A DNA stretch of 64,000 nt from Mesaphorura yosii (lineage: Eukaryota > Arthropoda > Collembola > Poduromorpha > Tullbergiidae), in the NCBI GenBank assembly GCA_009869945.1, contig WIXG01000116.1, forward strand, positions 1 through 64,000. The letters are read 5' to 3'. The notes beneath the pieces were generated by a model that had not been told where the DNA came from, did no database searches, and saw nothing but the letters and a program-made list of their open reading frames with translations. A program made the position numbers and the translations under genes. This document shows positions 33,562 to 48,129 of this stretch, piece after piece (positions within the stretch are counted from its first letter, which is position 1; the number at the start of each line of letters is the position of its first letter).

Positions 33562-36500
33562 TTAAACAACGTTGAATCCGAAGACCTCCAGAACTTGAAT
33601 TTCAAAATCGCCTCCACTGCTTCGGCTCTGGTGGTTTGTATTTTCATCTCCATCTCCATTCTTTGTGTAATGGCCAACTAGCGGGTCGTTATCGAATGTT
33701 AGGCACCTTTCCGTTTTTCCAAAGCGCAAATCCGCGTCGATGCGAATTCCAGTTCCTTCCCTGAAACGTGATATAAATGTCTCGCTCTTGCTTCAAGTTT
33801 TGCCAAATTCCGAAGTTTAAAGTGGGTACTCACCCTCCACCAATGCACAACATTCCGGCATCAGCGTGCATAAAGAGCTCCTTCGCATGTTCAACCCTTT
33901 CTTTAATACCAACCCATGAGTATCGGCGGATTTCTGGAGTAAGTGTGAAGAGGAACGTTTCGCCTGTGCCAAAATACCTCTGGCGTTCACCTCGCTGATC
34001 TTTCTCGTTTCGAACCGCCCAAGCCGTGGAGCAGTAAGCGCCGAATTTCTAAGTCAGAATGGAAGACCATGCACAATTTATTCAATCAACTCATGTGTGT
34101 CATGAGTATCATTCTAAGTTTGTTACCTCGTCGTTCGTGGTTTTGATTATCAACAACGTTGGCTCGTACTGCTCCACTCTGTTGAAGAACGTAGTTACAC
34201 TGGATCCGTGCTCTTCTGTAGTGTAGATGAGTTCAGGTTGATACATCGTGATTCGCATCGGCAACCACGACCAGATTGTCAGAAGCTATCGAACAATGAA
34301 ATGATTCATCAAGCAATAGATTCAACAAAAGCAACAGTAATCGAAGGAAGAAATGCCAAGAGCTTAGAAGTATGGAGTAGTTTAGCTCAAATCATTACTC
34401 ACTTGCTCGCGACTACAAATTGATGTTTTAAAACTAGACGGATTGAAACTTGTAGACAGATCAGCCTTTAAGCAGAATTCGTGTTTTGGGGTGTAAGGTT
34501 TCGTAATTTGTGTGACGGTCAGTTTGGTGAAAAATGAGAAGCAACCAAAGCACATTTGAACAGCGGTAAATATTGCAAAGTAGATTGGAATTAAAACATT
34601 GACGATTAACACAATCACAGTGTCCACATTCAAGTTTATGATGTTACCCATATCCAAATATTTGCAACATTGATAAAAGAAGGCAGCATTAAAAGAGTAA
34701 AATGACAGATTGTTAAAAATTGTTTCAATCAACACAGTCCCATCAGATGGGACGCACTGAACTATTAATTTACTAATCTAGGATAAAATAAGGGACTAAC
34801 CTCTGGTACTTTCAAAGTATGACTACTTGCACAGAGGTCGGTCTGACTTCTTGAGGTTGGCATTGCGTCACCTGACTTTCCTCTCGGATATGGAGAATGA
34901 CCTCGATTCTGTTCACCTCCACTGCCTTTAAGTCCCAATTGCTCCTTGGCCATCACGCGACGTATTTCACTGGAACGAAAATTTCTTATCGAGAACGAGG
35001 ACTTGAGCAGTCTCATGGGTGGAATCTGTAAAAATGTTAATGTAAATTAAGTACAGCCACATGGACTTGAAGCTAGGCTCCGGCAAACAACCTTCTGTTA
35101 TCTTGCAAGTCAAGCTATAGTTAGAACTTTAACAAGACGGAAGTCATTATCTTCAATTGTACTACGTAGAACTACGATGAAATGCCATTAAAAGTCTTAT
35201 TATACGACCCTTGTACCTGAGAGATAATCGTTTCAAGGAAGCCGAACGCTCCTACCTCTATTCCCTTGCAGTACTCGGAAATTGCAGTGCCCAGATTTCC
35301 GCTTCCAGCTTGTTTTGACTTTGCGAAGTTTATCAGAATTCCAATAGTTACACGGTATAAAACTTTGATTCCTTCCATGAGAAAGCAATCCATGATCCGA
35401 ACCTACACACGAAGGGTTGTCAATACTATTCAGTTTCTGTCAGACTCCAAGCACTCAGCTGCAAACTTACAAGATGCTGGGTTGGTAAATCCCGAAATAT
35501 CCACCAAGCCCACTCACCGAAGATTGTTTCTAATTTCTCGTCAGCTGGTAGGCTCTTGACAAGTGCGGCATACGATGATTTCTGCAAAATTGAAAAGGTG
35601 ATAAGTGATTATCTTATGCTATTTAGTTAGTTACTATCAATTTAATATTAGACTTACGGAGTACTTTCTCGTCAGCGTTAAAGCAGCTAATGAACAAACA
35701 TCCCATTGAACTTTGGTTTGGGTTAGAAAGACTTTGTTTTTTGCTGAAAGAAGGTTGACAACGCAAAGGTGTGCTTTCTCCTCCTCCACGTAGTGCAAAA
35801 AGAGTGCCACAAGTGGACAGAGTAGTGGACAATACGTAATATCCGGAAATGTGTAGCAGATTATTGAACAAATGCGGTTGCACACCATCTTGCCAGTCTC
35901 GTCCAGGTTGTAATATATTGCGCTGGAAGATGGGCAGGGCGCAGGAAGCCCAATTGATTTTAACTCCACGCTCGATCCATCTTTTGCCGATTTGCTGTCC
36001 CCAAACAATTCTTTCACGGTTTCCCAATAGTCGGTGAGTCCATTCTGTGTTGCAGATTTGCAGATTAGATTTACGTCAGTCGATGTGGTCTGATGAATTG
36101 TATCCAAGAAGGGCCACAGTCGAGTACGAATGTCATGATTAAAGTCCCAGTCGCCATCTCGAACTGAACTCTTCGCGTCGTTGTATCTGCCGTTGTTAAC
36201 CATTGTCTTAATTTCATCGTAGCTCTTCCTTTTCTTATTGGACGTGGCAGAGAATGAGGGTCTTCGCCCATTTTCATCTGCAATGGGCTGAACCCAGGAT
36301 TGCAATCCCATTGATACCGGCGCTATCGATACTCGACGTCTACTTCGTGCACCCCAAGTTTCACCGGCGTCCGACTCTGTATGAACAATACCCTAGATTA
36401 GCAAGCATCTCCCACAATTTCACCGCAAATCTCGCAGGTATACGAACCTAGTGACGAGTTGGAGGAATAAGCAATCGATTCCTTTCTCCTTCGTAGTTCG

Positions 36501-36673
36501 TCATTGTCTTCCTCGTCAAATTCATAGCCCTCCCCAATAGTAAATATTGTTGGTCGTCTGGATTTAAAAAATGGAATCCCAAGGAAATTTCCAACTCCAA
36601 CGATAGCTGGGCTGCTGTGCCGCCTTCCAATTTCCGCTGTAGTTACTGCAACCATAATTGAACAAACATACAT
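33562..36673 (-). CDS. TBC1D24: TBC1D24/Skywalker: TBC plus TLDc domain protein
   Basis: Synaptic-vesicle and endosome traffic regulator; Drosophila Skywalker is the orthologue. Exons in - order: 36673-36448, 36376-35658, 35581-35471, 35402-35217, 35025-34801, 34285-34127, 34048-33834, 33760-33562. Phases join, giving about 679 residues. An acidic N-terminal region precedes the TBC domain, which carries the family signature TFPDITYCPLL, where canonical Rab GAPs have YCQG, and later FRDLPTQHL then DCFLMEGIKVLYRV. The TLDc domain follows: LTIWSWLPMR, EPTLLIIKTTNDE, KFGAY, YFGTGETFLF, GTGIRIDADLRFG, TERCLTFDN, ending EVFGFNVV. The start is uncertain: ATGs at 36673 and 36655 are in frame, and a further upstream exon cannot be excluded. 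Identity is strong from both domains in order. Confidence 0.92.
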
Positions 36674-38122
36674 CGTTAAACGGCAAATCAATGAGTTTGG
36701 AATTGGCGCGATCACGGCTAAATCATGCTGATTATTAAAGCCACTAACGACGATCGGGCGACAGCAGATGACGATCTGTTTTGGCCATTTTGATAAGTTT
36801 CTGATACTTGCACGTGTAAGTACAAGATTATAGCTCCGAACACTTCCAAGTGGCTTTCACTTGATGAACTTCAATACAAACTTGAAGCCAATCAAAGTGC
36901 GACTGATTGGCATCAAAGTGGAAAGAACACTTCGTCTATCCACTCAAGTCAACAAGTCGTTAGCACATTTCTTACTCTTACTATGTTTAACACTTCTTTG
37001 TTTACTGAATGTATTAAAGTTCACTTCACACTTCAATTCTCGGCCAATGAGCCCCGCACTAATTTTCTACTGCATGTCTCACTATTTGAGCTGTATGATG
37101 TTGGTGAGACTCTTTTTATTTTTACTTTAAAGGTAAGAGCAAATTAGAATTACAAATACTTCTTCAGAAACTGAAACTCGAAAGAAAAGTTACAACTCCA
37201 ACGTCCGACACTTTCATATTAATTTTGCGTTATGGCATGACTTCATCGTAGTTCCGAGTAAATCCTGAATTTACATCGTTGTTACTCTTTATGTAAAACA
37301 GGATGACCTGATAAATGAACACGTAGAAATTGAATATAATAAAGAAGATCTGAGTCATTCTGATGCTGGTTGCAAGCCGGGTACACGTATTTAAATATTT
37401 ATGACACGGCGGATTGAATATCGAGATATTTAGTTCTGCACACCGATAGAGATGTATTACAATACAGCAGACGTCAGGGAAAATGATTATTGAGTGCTAT
37501 TTGCCTATTGTTATTATGCGCATTTCGAATACTTATAACGAATCGAGTATTCGAGCAATTAACACTATTGTTAATAAAAATATGCGCAGCTGCCAGCCCC
37601 CCCAACCACGGTCTGAACCAGGACGCGTAGAATTACGACTAAGTTGTCGATAAACTAGGCTCTAATTCGCATTGGAACTATGACGGAAACTTACACAGCA
37701 GCGCCACGCCAGCGTCGGTTGCCCATGAATTTAATTCGTGCCTTGCCTTTGTCGCGGTTGCGCTTCCTCAATAATTGGTGAACCGACTCGTGAACCATGG
37801 CGAGGACAATAAAGAAATATTTAGCGTGTTGCATTTGTCATTATCATTCTAATTGACAAGGCACATAAATCGGCATGCATAATGCGGCAAGCCGACTGTT
37901 GCACGAAAATGACTCCGGCACTCTTAAGATGTTCATTTCTAAATTTAGAGACTGAAGGTGAGGTCAGGCCGCCAGGTTGATCGTCTTAAAATGACATAAA
38001 TGACGTAATGGCAAAAGTGTTATCAATTTTAATGCGCTACTAATTAAGCTGTTAAGGAGTCAAGCGCATGAGTGATCCCGATCTCATTAGTGCTCTCGCC
38101 AGACCGAGACAAGGGATTATGA

Positions 38123-38156
38123 GTGCGCCAGTGCACGTGTACGTGCGCTGGCGCAC
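38123..38156. repeat. GC-rich inverted repeat, 16-bp arms, 2-nt loop
   Basis: Left arm GTGCGCCAGTGCACGT (38123-38138), loop GT, right arm ACGTGCGCTGGCGCAC (38141-38156). Fifteen of sixteen pairs are Watson-Crick and one is G-T. It stands out in AT-rich intergenic DNA. Confidence 0.9.
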
Positions 38157-40463
38157 GCACTCTTTCACTATTGGCAATAATGACATGCGGGTAGTGGGTT
38201 CAATGGTGTCAAATTGTCACCACTTGCGTAAAGGTTATCGTTGTCAGTGCGTCAGTAGATCTATGTAAGTAGTCATCAAAATTCATGCAGTGTCTCGTAC
38301 CTGTATTGTGTTATGCTGTCGACTGGGGCTCCAGTGCAAAAATAGGAATGTTATTGCTGTTTAGTTGCTAAACTTCGGAAGTCTACTCTGCTTCTGCTGT
38401 CATAAAGTCAAATCGCTGTTATAATTTATGTTAATAAGGGTTTGCTAAGGCAAATCCACGTACGCTGTCCGTAACACTGTTTGCAGTCCGCAGCAGTAGA
38501 GGGGTTGTTCACAATGTTATTGTTTTCACTGTATCGGTAATGCAGTGCGAGCAAGGGTGTTGACGCTGATTGTGTTTTGCTTGAATGCTGCGGCAGTAAG
38601 TAGGATAATTAAATTACCATTTTAGTACGGAATTGTGAACCTGTTGCTTAAACGTGAGTGGCGAGTGCGACAGGAAAGGAAGGTGGTTTACTTTGCTTTG
38701 TATAGAATTTAAATGGGATTTACAGCTCAAAAATAACTCCTCCACAAACTTGATATGATGAATTGGAGCTTAAACAAAATATGAATACAAACCTCCACGT
38801 GACTATCACAGTGCAAGGCTGGCCAGAATTATTCAATCCAAATGCAATGCAATGCACGCGTATTAAATTGAAGATGACACTCCCACTTTATGCTGAGTTT
38901 GGAGTTTGTGTTTCATTTCATTTGAGTTTGTCTCACATTGGCATATTCTCATCCTGTTTCTGCTACGTCTGTCGCGAATATAGTTGCATACTTTCGGGTT
39001 TGGAATTGTAGGAACGTGGAACTCGTGACTCGGTCAGCCCGCTAGCATGCGTCGTACATGTTTGCAATTGTCTCCCAACAGAAATGCCAGCCAAGCTCCC
39101 TTGCATCCACTGCAAGCGGCCTGGCCGTAGCTCTCATTGTCTCGTTTGATTGCATTCCATTGGAGTGGATGGATTAGAGTTCCTTGGAAGTTTCGAGTGA
39201 AATTCCTCCGAATTCCGTAGTAAACAAACAGCGTCTTCTTGTAGCAAAGCGCAGTAACCTCATGTTCACGGCACAGGCTAAATACGCAGTGTCCTGATTT
39301 CTCGCTGCGGCTGCATAAACGTTTTGGGTTGACCTCTTTTCTCGAAGCAGGGACGGTTGGCATCAAGAATCGTTTTCTGTTCTTGAATATCCCCTGATTT
39401 ACCATTGTGAGATAACTCATGAGTCATAAATTCATGTGACACTGAATCACATCCGTGCAGCAGCGTGCACTGGAATTCTTATCCAGAAGAATTTTAAATT
39501 ATAAACGATGAGAGGTTTTGCATTTTATGAATTCCGACGAAACATGTAGCTTTCGTCAAAGGTTTTTATGTAGAATACATGCGCTCACTTTTTCGCTTTT
39601 GATTATCATCGCATCGACGTAAATCAGCCATGAGCAGATCTTTACCTTCGGCAGCGTCATTTAAGTTGCATTACGCAGCATTACAGAAAATTGAATCATC
39701 CTTCAGCTGCTGAAATGAATGAAACACCCATACCATTAGTGATTATGCGAAAGTGTCCTTGACTTCTTCCTCATTCCAATTCCCATTTTAAAAGCAAGGC
39801 ATGCAAGGCGCAGCGCACAGGTTGTAAAATCCCTAGTAAAATTACAACACACCATGCCATGAAACACGATGCATGCACGCTTCAAAGTGCAATATTCTCA
39901 CTGCTGCTAGAAAATGGGCGCAGGAATTATCGACAAAAGTTAGCAGCAATTCGCCCAACACTTTCCCTTGCGTGGTGCATGAGTTAAATGCATGGATGGA
40001 ATAACACTGTCTGCCACTGCCAATAAACACTGTGCAGAGTTAAAGTAGGGATTGCTGAGGGAGCTGCTGCTTTTTGAGCTGAAACTTGCTAAGAGGCTTT
40101 GCGCAAGAGGACGCGAGCTCGATCACGAGAAGCCATCAGCGAGCCCAGCCTGAAAAAAGGAGAGAGTTGGGAACACGACGGGGACGACACGAAGCAGAGT
40201 TGGAGCCATTCATTTCTCTTCTGCATTTGTCGCAGTGTGTGACGTGGGAAGGTAAGTTAACTAATTTAATTAACTTAACTAGTTTAAGGTCACCACTGAC
40301 CTCGCCGTATTGTCTCAGGACGCTTGTCCAGTCCGCTTGCACCCGTTCTAGCTAATTTGGTCCGTCATGTTTTTGTTTTTGCAGAAGAAATAGAACCAAC
40401 TGCTGATGGTCACTGGAATTAATTTTATTGATTCCTGTAGTGAGTCATCACCTCTTCGGGGCG

Positions 40464-40493
40464 ACAATTATTTTTTAGCCTAAAAATAATTGT
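40464..40493 (+). promoter_or_regulatory. Hairpin in the probable 5' UTR of the unknown gene
   Basis: Perfect 12-bp arms ACAATTATTTTT and AAAAATAATTGT around a 6-nt loop (40476-40481). It lies between the probable 5' UTR acceptor (40384) and the ATG (41005). A role in translation is only a possibility. Confidence 0.6.
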
Positions 40494-41004
40494 TGGCTTG
40501 GCGGACTCCCCGTATAGCCAGTAACTGCTACACTTTCACATCTCCTCACTTTGGCATTTGCTGTCTACCACGTCGTCGCTGGGATCACTGATCTTAAGCC
40601 AAGGCACACGCACACAGATTGCTTCTGGTTTTCTCTTTCTTCTCTGGAAAAGTCAACGAAGACGCTGCATCGACGATTTTGATGCAGTCTTTTGAGCGTT
40701 CAGGATTCACCTCAACCTTCATCTAAATCAGATACCTGTCTTTAACCTTCAACTTTAGGGACGTTCAAGCCCCGAAGGAGAAGCAAAAACAACAACAGAA
40801 ACGTAACAAGATGGGAACATTCTAAATCAACTTTCTACCACAAAAAAAATACAAAATCCGCACATCAAAAATCACAAAACACAACCAAAATTCTGATTAT
40901 GTTATGAATACTGAGGCCACGCTCTATTGTCGTTTTACTCGTCGCCGTACTCTGACTTCGTCAACAGCAATCAACCACTCTGTTTTTCTCCATCGTCAAT
41001 CGCC

Positions 41005-42536
41005 ATGAGTTATACAACAACAGCGTTTAACAACTTTGTCAATTCTGCTGCTATTGCTGGCTGGAAGGTATAATCTTCGTCTTAAAATTTCACATGTGTT
41101 ATGTATGGCATATTCTGTCGCAAGTATTAATAATCTATTTATGATTTTAGGAGTGTGAGAAGGAAAATTACTTTTATTCTCTGAATCATTCGCCCCCACC
41201 ACAAGTGTCAGCAGGAGTGCCAATGGACATCATGGCCCAACATCAACCGTTGTCATCTGCATTTGAAGGTCAAGCAGCAACTTCGCCACCAGAACCAGCT
41301 CCGGTCATCAAAAGCGAGCTGGAGACACTCGTAACCTTCTTGGCTAAGTTCGACTCCAAAGTAGCAGGTAGGACTGAACCCATAATTTATTTAATATTTT
41401 GACTTTTCCAGTTCCATGAAGCCATTTTCATTTGTTACTTTCTTTGCAGCTATTTGGGGATCGGATGAACAAGCCGAAGAAGAAGCGAGGAAGAAGAAAA
41501 TAATGGATGATAATAATAAGAACATGATGTTATTGATGATGCTGAACGGTGGTCAAACCCAAAACATTAGCTCTGGAAATGGTACCAAAGGGGACTTGCA
41601 ACAACAGGTTTGGGGACAGCCATTGCCATCGCCAACAGAACTTTCTCCGGGATCCATCAGCAAGAACTGGATGAAGGATTACGACAATGACAACAACAAC
41701 AACGAGAAACAAATGCGAGACATGAAGATTGGAGATGATGATGACATGGTTGTCGAAGATCTTCTAACAAGTGTGAAAACTCACTTCAAACCGATACAGG
41801 AGGCGGAGGAGCCTTGTTTCGGACTCTGGAGTTATGAGGTAATTAACAAAACGTTTCGCTAGAACTGTTACAAGCCGCGAAGCTAATAACTAATATTTCA
41901 TACGGGTGCTTTTAATATTTCAGGATCCGACTGAGTATGCGACATACAAGCGGACGGCTGATAGCACCTTTCCTCTTCGGTAAGTTAAGAATTAGCATTA
42001 ACTTATTTCACAAATGAACGTTTATTGATAACAAGTTCACAAGAGGTTCATTGCCAATTGCTTTCTTCTTTACACTGTCTTCCGAGGAATATTCCTCGGA
42101 GTCAAAAACAGATTCAGTGCGCTTTCTCTTGCCCATTTTATTGGAGCACTGAACACTTTGTTTTGTCTTATTAATAATCATTATTTGAACTAACAATGAA
42201 CATCTCAGTGAGACGCAGAACTACTTTTCTAAATGAAGAACAAAATGTAAACACACTGCTTTGTTTGTACCCGAACTTGAAATGTTCCCGGCATAATGCA
42301 ACACTGTCCTAATTTTACTTGAAATTTGAATCGACAGGTTTAAAATTCGAAACGAGAACGACAAGGCAGTTCAAACGGATAACGATTTCAGCTACGGAAA
42401 TGATAAGAACTTTTCAACTTTTGCTTCTAATACCTCTCCATGGATTACAACTTCAGCTTCTTCATCGATGCTTGGCTTTGCATCCGACGAGGAGGATGGA
42501 GTCGTGGCTGCAACTGACAGACTTTACTTATGGTAA
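41005..42536 (+). CDS. Unrecognised acidic, Asn/Asp-rich protein
   Basis: Five exons (41005-41067, 41151-41367, 41450-41838, 41924-41979, 42338-42536) join in phase to 307 residues. I do not recognise the family. The N-terminus MSYTTTAFNNFVNS is followed by a Pro-rich stretch (SPPPQV, SPPEPAPV), a predicted helix SELETLVTFLAKFDSKVAAI, a charged helix EEEARKKK, a Met/Leu-rich patch MMLLMML, and Asp/Asn runs (DYDNDNNNN, GDDDDMVVEDLL). The segment PCFGLWSYEDPTEYATYKR looks the most ordered and may be the conserved core. The C-terminus is Ser/Thr-rich and ends RLYLW. No signal peptide or membrane segment is seen. A cytoplasmic or nuclear adaptor with short linear motifs is possible; this is inference. 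Clean splice sites and phase continuity support a real gene. Confidence 0.75.
42008..42136 (-). CDS. Possible antisense micro-ORF in an intron of the unknown gene
   Basis: Reading the - strand from ATG 42136 to TGA 42010-42008 gives 42 residues starting MGKRKRTESVFDSEEYSSED, with a basic patch KRKR, an acidic Ser/Glu patch, then KKK. It lies wholly inside intron 4 (41980-42337). Composition resembles a nuclear protein rather than random AT-rich DNA, but it is too short to be sure. It could be the first exon of something larger or chance. Confidence 0.2.
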   Translation of the reverse strand: MGKRKRTESVFDSEEYSSEDSVKKKAIGNEPLVNLLSINVHL

Positions 42537-43845
42537 AGCGCGTACTGCATAATTGTAATTCATGTGGTTAGTTTCAACAGCCTGAGAAGTTATTAGCTGC
42601 AAATTTAACGGAGGCGACTTTGTGGAGAGCAGTAGGTTATAATAGTTACGAGGGTCGTTTTTGTCCTTACCTTTGTTTAATTTCACAATTGGCAAATTTT
42701 CAATTGGCTTGCTATTTTCCGAGAAAATTAACTTCATTGGTTCAAAATAACTTTTGTTGGTCATCTTTAGTTAAAGCTGGCACTCTAACAGTTTCAGTTA
42801 AACTAATAGTCCCAAATGGTAGGACTCTATGAGTATGTATACCGATTATACGTATTTAGATAAGAATTGTTCGACAGATTCTATCAAATTTAATTGGCAT
42901 TGGTATCATCTCCAATTGTTTTCACAATTTGGCTGAATTTTTTGGTTCAGGACCTAAAATTAAAGTAAAATGTAAGATAAAACTAAAGTAATAATGAAAA
43001 TATGCAATTGGATTAAGCAGCCGGCAGATAAGTAACGATAAGTTGTAAATTAATTGGTAATGAAGTGTAGGGAAATAATTCGATTCTTTGGATTCTTCAA
43101 AATTAAGATTGCGAGGGTTTTGTCAAAGTGGCTGTAGCCGAAGGGTCGGAATTATGAAGTATAAAGTGCAAGCACTTTGCTTCTGGAACGACAGCGAAAA
43201 TATTTTTGCATAAAGCTGTCGTTTCGTATCTAGTAATTAATTTTATGATTTTGAAGTGGTTGAGTCAGGAATGATTGATTGGAACTGTACGTGCGAGTTT
43301 GGCAATTGCAAGTATTTAAATTCTAGGCACAAAATTCTTCGGCAATGTAAGTTAATTTTAAACAGAGCACGAGGTATTTTGATTCAGTAAGTGAAAGTTT
43401 ATGCAAGTTTTCACCGTAGCGTAGGCGAAGGCGAAAATTGCATGAAGTTTAAGAAACCACTGAATGTTATCTACGAATGCGATTACGATTACAGGACTAA
43501 TCACGAAGCACGAACTCGAAGTTAGTTTGTAACGTAGCGTAGAGGGAGACGATTTAATTTTTGGAAGGCCGTGCCGTGTGGGCGAGTTGAATGATCCATG
43601 AACCTAAATTCAAAATTAATTATTTTATTTGTGCAACACTTTTCGAAGAATTGAAAAATGCGAATCTGGGTTGTTATGTTTTCTTTCTGAAAAAACAGTT
43701 GGAAGAGAAAGCTGTTTACATTCGTTAAGATGTACAACACTTTATCTTTAACTTTGACTTAAAAGAAAAATAATGTAACGAGACTTGCACTAGTCTCGAA
43801 CAAAAAAAGAGAAAAATTCATAAAAATGTACAAAAAAAATTAAAA

Positions 43846-43851
43846 AATAAA
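43846..43851 (+). terminator. Poly(A) signal of the unknown gene
   Basis: AATAAA in a strongly A-rich tract, 50 bp from the opposing PAK signal. Confidence 0.5.
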
Positions 43852-43900
43852 ACCCAAAAAACTAAAACTAAAATCTTTGACGGTGTTTGAACTTGATTCA

Positions 43901-43906
43901 TTTATT
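43901..43906 (-). terminator. Poly(A) signal of PAK
   Basis: TTTATT on + (AATAAA on -) about 350 nt beyond the PAK stop codon. Confidence 0.5.
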
Positions 43907-44251
43907 TTTGATTCATGCATGAGCCATAAAATAGGTGCTGGTTTTATTCATCTTCCCGTCGCTCCATATTCATTCGTTGAGGTATTACAACCGTCTTAAA
44001 AAATAAAAGAGTCGTCGATGATAGTTTCTCACAAGAGGCAGAGCTAATATAAATTTTCAGCTAAAACTCTATTCGTCAAGTTATGGGCACTCATTTCATC
44101 ACACGTAACAGGCTTACTGGCTTACTTCTACTTATGGCGATGTTAAATGTTAGACGATTAGTGTAAATGGCAGAAAAGAAAGCTGTACAAGAATGAACTG
44201 GTACGAAATACTTAAAGTGTAATCCACGTCAACACAAGTCGTAAAAATGAT

Positions 44252-46577
<2,326 letters not shown>

Positions 46578-48129
46578 TTTGACAACTCCTTAGCTGTTAC
46601 GCCGTGGTAAATGTCCAGTCCACCTGACGTCTGACTCTCAACTTGCTGAAAATAATGAAATGACGGCTTACAAAATTGTTCCGAGCAGGATGACTATAGA
46701 ATAACATTTTATCGTACTTCGAAGAATCCGCCGAAAATTCAATTGATATTTTACGAACTGAAGTGTTTCACAAATCACGAGAATCGAATCATCCAGCAGA
46801 GATCACAGATGCAGCAGAACACCGGAACACAGGCGGTTATTCAATTCAATGGAAGCGAATGTAGCTGCAAATACAAATTCAACAACAAATAATGTCAAAT
46901 CAAATGCCAATTTGGAGTGGCGACTACTTAATTTGTGACTATACCTTGTTTTCCATCGACACACCTTCGCTTCCTGTGTATCTACAAATTAATGCAATCC
47001 GGAACTGGATAGTGAACATAAACGTCAATATACAAATGGCACGCGTTAGATCACCTCAGTAGGCGAGACAGGTTAAGAAGTTATACTACAAATTTGACTA
47101 CAACACTGAGAGTAAAATCAGGAAGATCAGGATGAGACCAGGAATAGAAAACTTAGAAAAAGAGGTTGAGTTGACATGTACATACGCTGAATAACTTTTT
47201 CGTGCATTACTCCTACACGTCCTAATCCTACTCCTGCTCTTATCGAATCTGTAAAAGTGTACAGAATTAGAGTGTACAAATGAGATTACAGATTCATTTA
47301 AAAGATGAAGATGACTCACTTCCCACTTTCAAAATACCTACAACTAAAAGAGCAGTATGAAACCATAAAGCACAGATTGTTTGAGTGCAACTGCAAGAGA
47401 AGTGAAGTGCTTGTATTTCATCTCTACCAGTTTTCCATCCATCCAAAGTTTAACTTGGCTAACTTCATTTGGGTTCTGATTCAAAGAGTGCACATGAAAT
47501 GATGAGATGAATACTAGCATCTGAACACTACTAAAAGCAAATGACATATCCATTGCGTTAATTCTTTCCACATCAGGCTCTACCTATGAGAAGCTACGTT
47601 GTGTATTTGCAGCATACAAGATTCATGAATTCGATGACACAACATATCCGCAGTGGCTGCTTCTTTGAAACGCATACTTGAAACTTTGTATTTTTGATTG
47701 TAACTTTATCCAAAATTCCGCACTAACTTTTGACTTTTGATTTGCAGACTTATAACTCGTAAATACAAGAAATGCGTAGTCGTAAATTCGAAATTAATAA
47801 GTTGATGAGACGAAGTAGGCGCATTTGCTCATAATAACAAATAGGCTTGAATTGTCAAAAATAATTAAACAAACAGAATTTGGAGCCGTTTGGTATTTGT
47901 TGAAATCGTACACGGTAAGTTTCTACTTCACAGTTCGGTGTACTCTTGTTTAACTTGGAGTAGGACTCTGGGCTCACCGTGAAAGGTTCAGTCCGGTGTC
48001 GTCTCACCTGCTGTGGGCGTTTCCAGCAAAATCACTTTACGTTAATATTGATTGCTCATTATTTTTACAGGTCACACCTCAGCGGTTCAGCATTGAAGTT
48101 AACATATCAGTTCTTGCTCAATCAAAGAC
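46578..48129. other. Divergent promoter spacer between PAK and WDFY
   Basis: 1.55 kb between start codons on opposite strands. A probable acceptor TTTTTACAG at 48070 starts the WDFY 5' UTR exon. No coding sequence is recognised on either strand. Confidence 0.6.

Larger units (their letters stand above)
36674..41004. other. Spacer between divergent TBC1D24 and the unknown gene
   Basis: Holds both promoters and probably 5' UTR exons. A likely 5' UTR intron of the unknown gene runs 40252-40384 (GTAAG to TTTGCAG). There is a GC-rich hairpin at 38123-38156 and a hairpin in the 5' UTR at 40464-40493. A 128-codon ATG frame on the - strand (39420-39034, Cys-containing) has no support. Nothing else is recognised. 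Confidence 0.5.
42537..44251. other. Facing 3' UTRs of the unknown gene and PAK
   Basis: The long AT-rich 3' UTR of the unknown gene ends near 43870; PAK 3' UTR follows on the other strand. No coding exon is seen; a 78-codon - strand frame at 42528-42764 lacks support. Confidence 0.6.

Noticed and set aside
34382..34735. 117-codon - strand frame with a hydrophobic segment in an intron of TBC1D24
   Set aside because: Starts at GTG, not ATG, lies wholly between two exons that join in phase 0 and match the family without it.
39034..39420. 128-codon ATG frame on the - strand with seven Cys
   Set aside because: No signal peptide, splice partners, poly(A) logic or family resemblance; plausible by chance in 4 kb of spacer.
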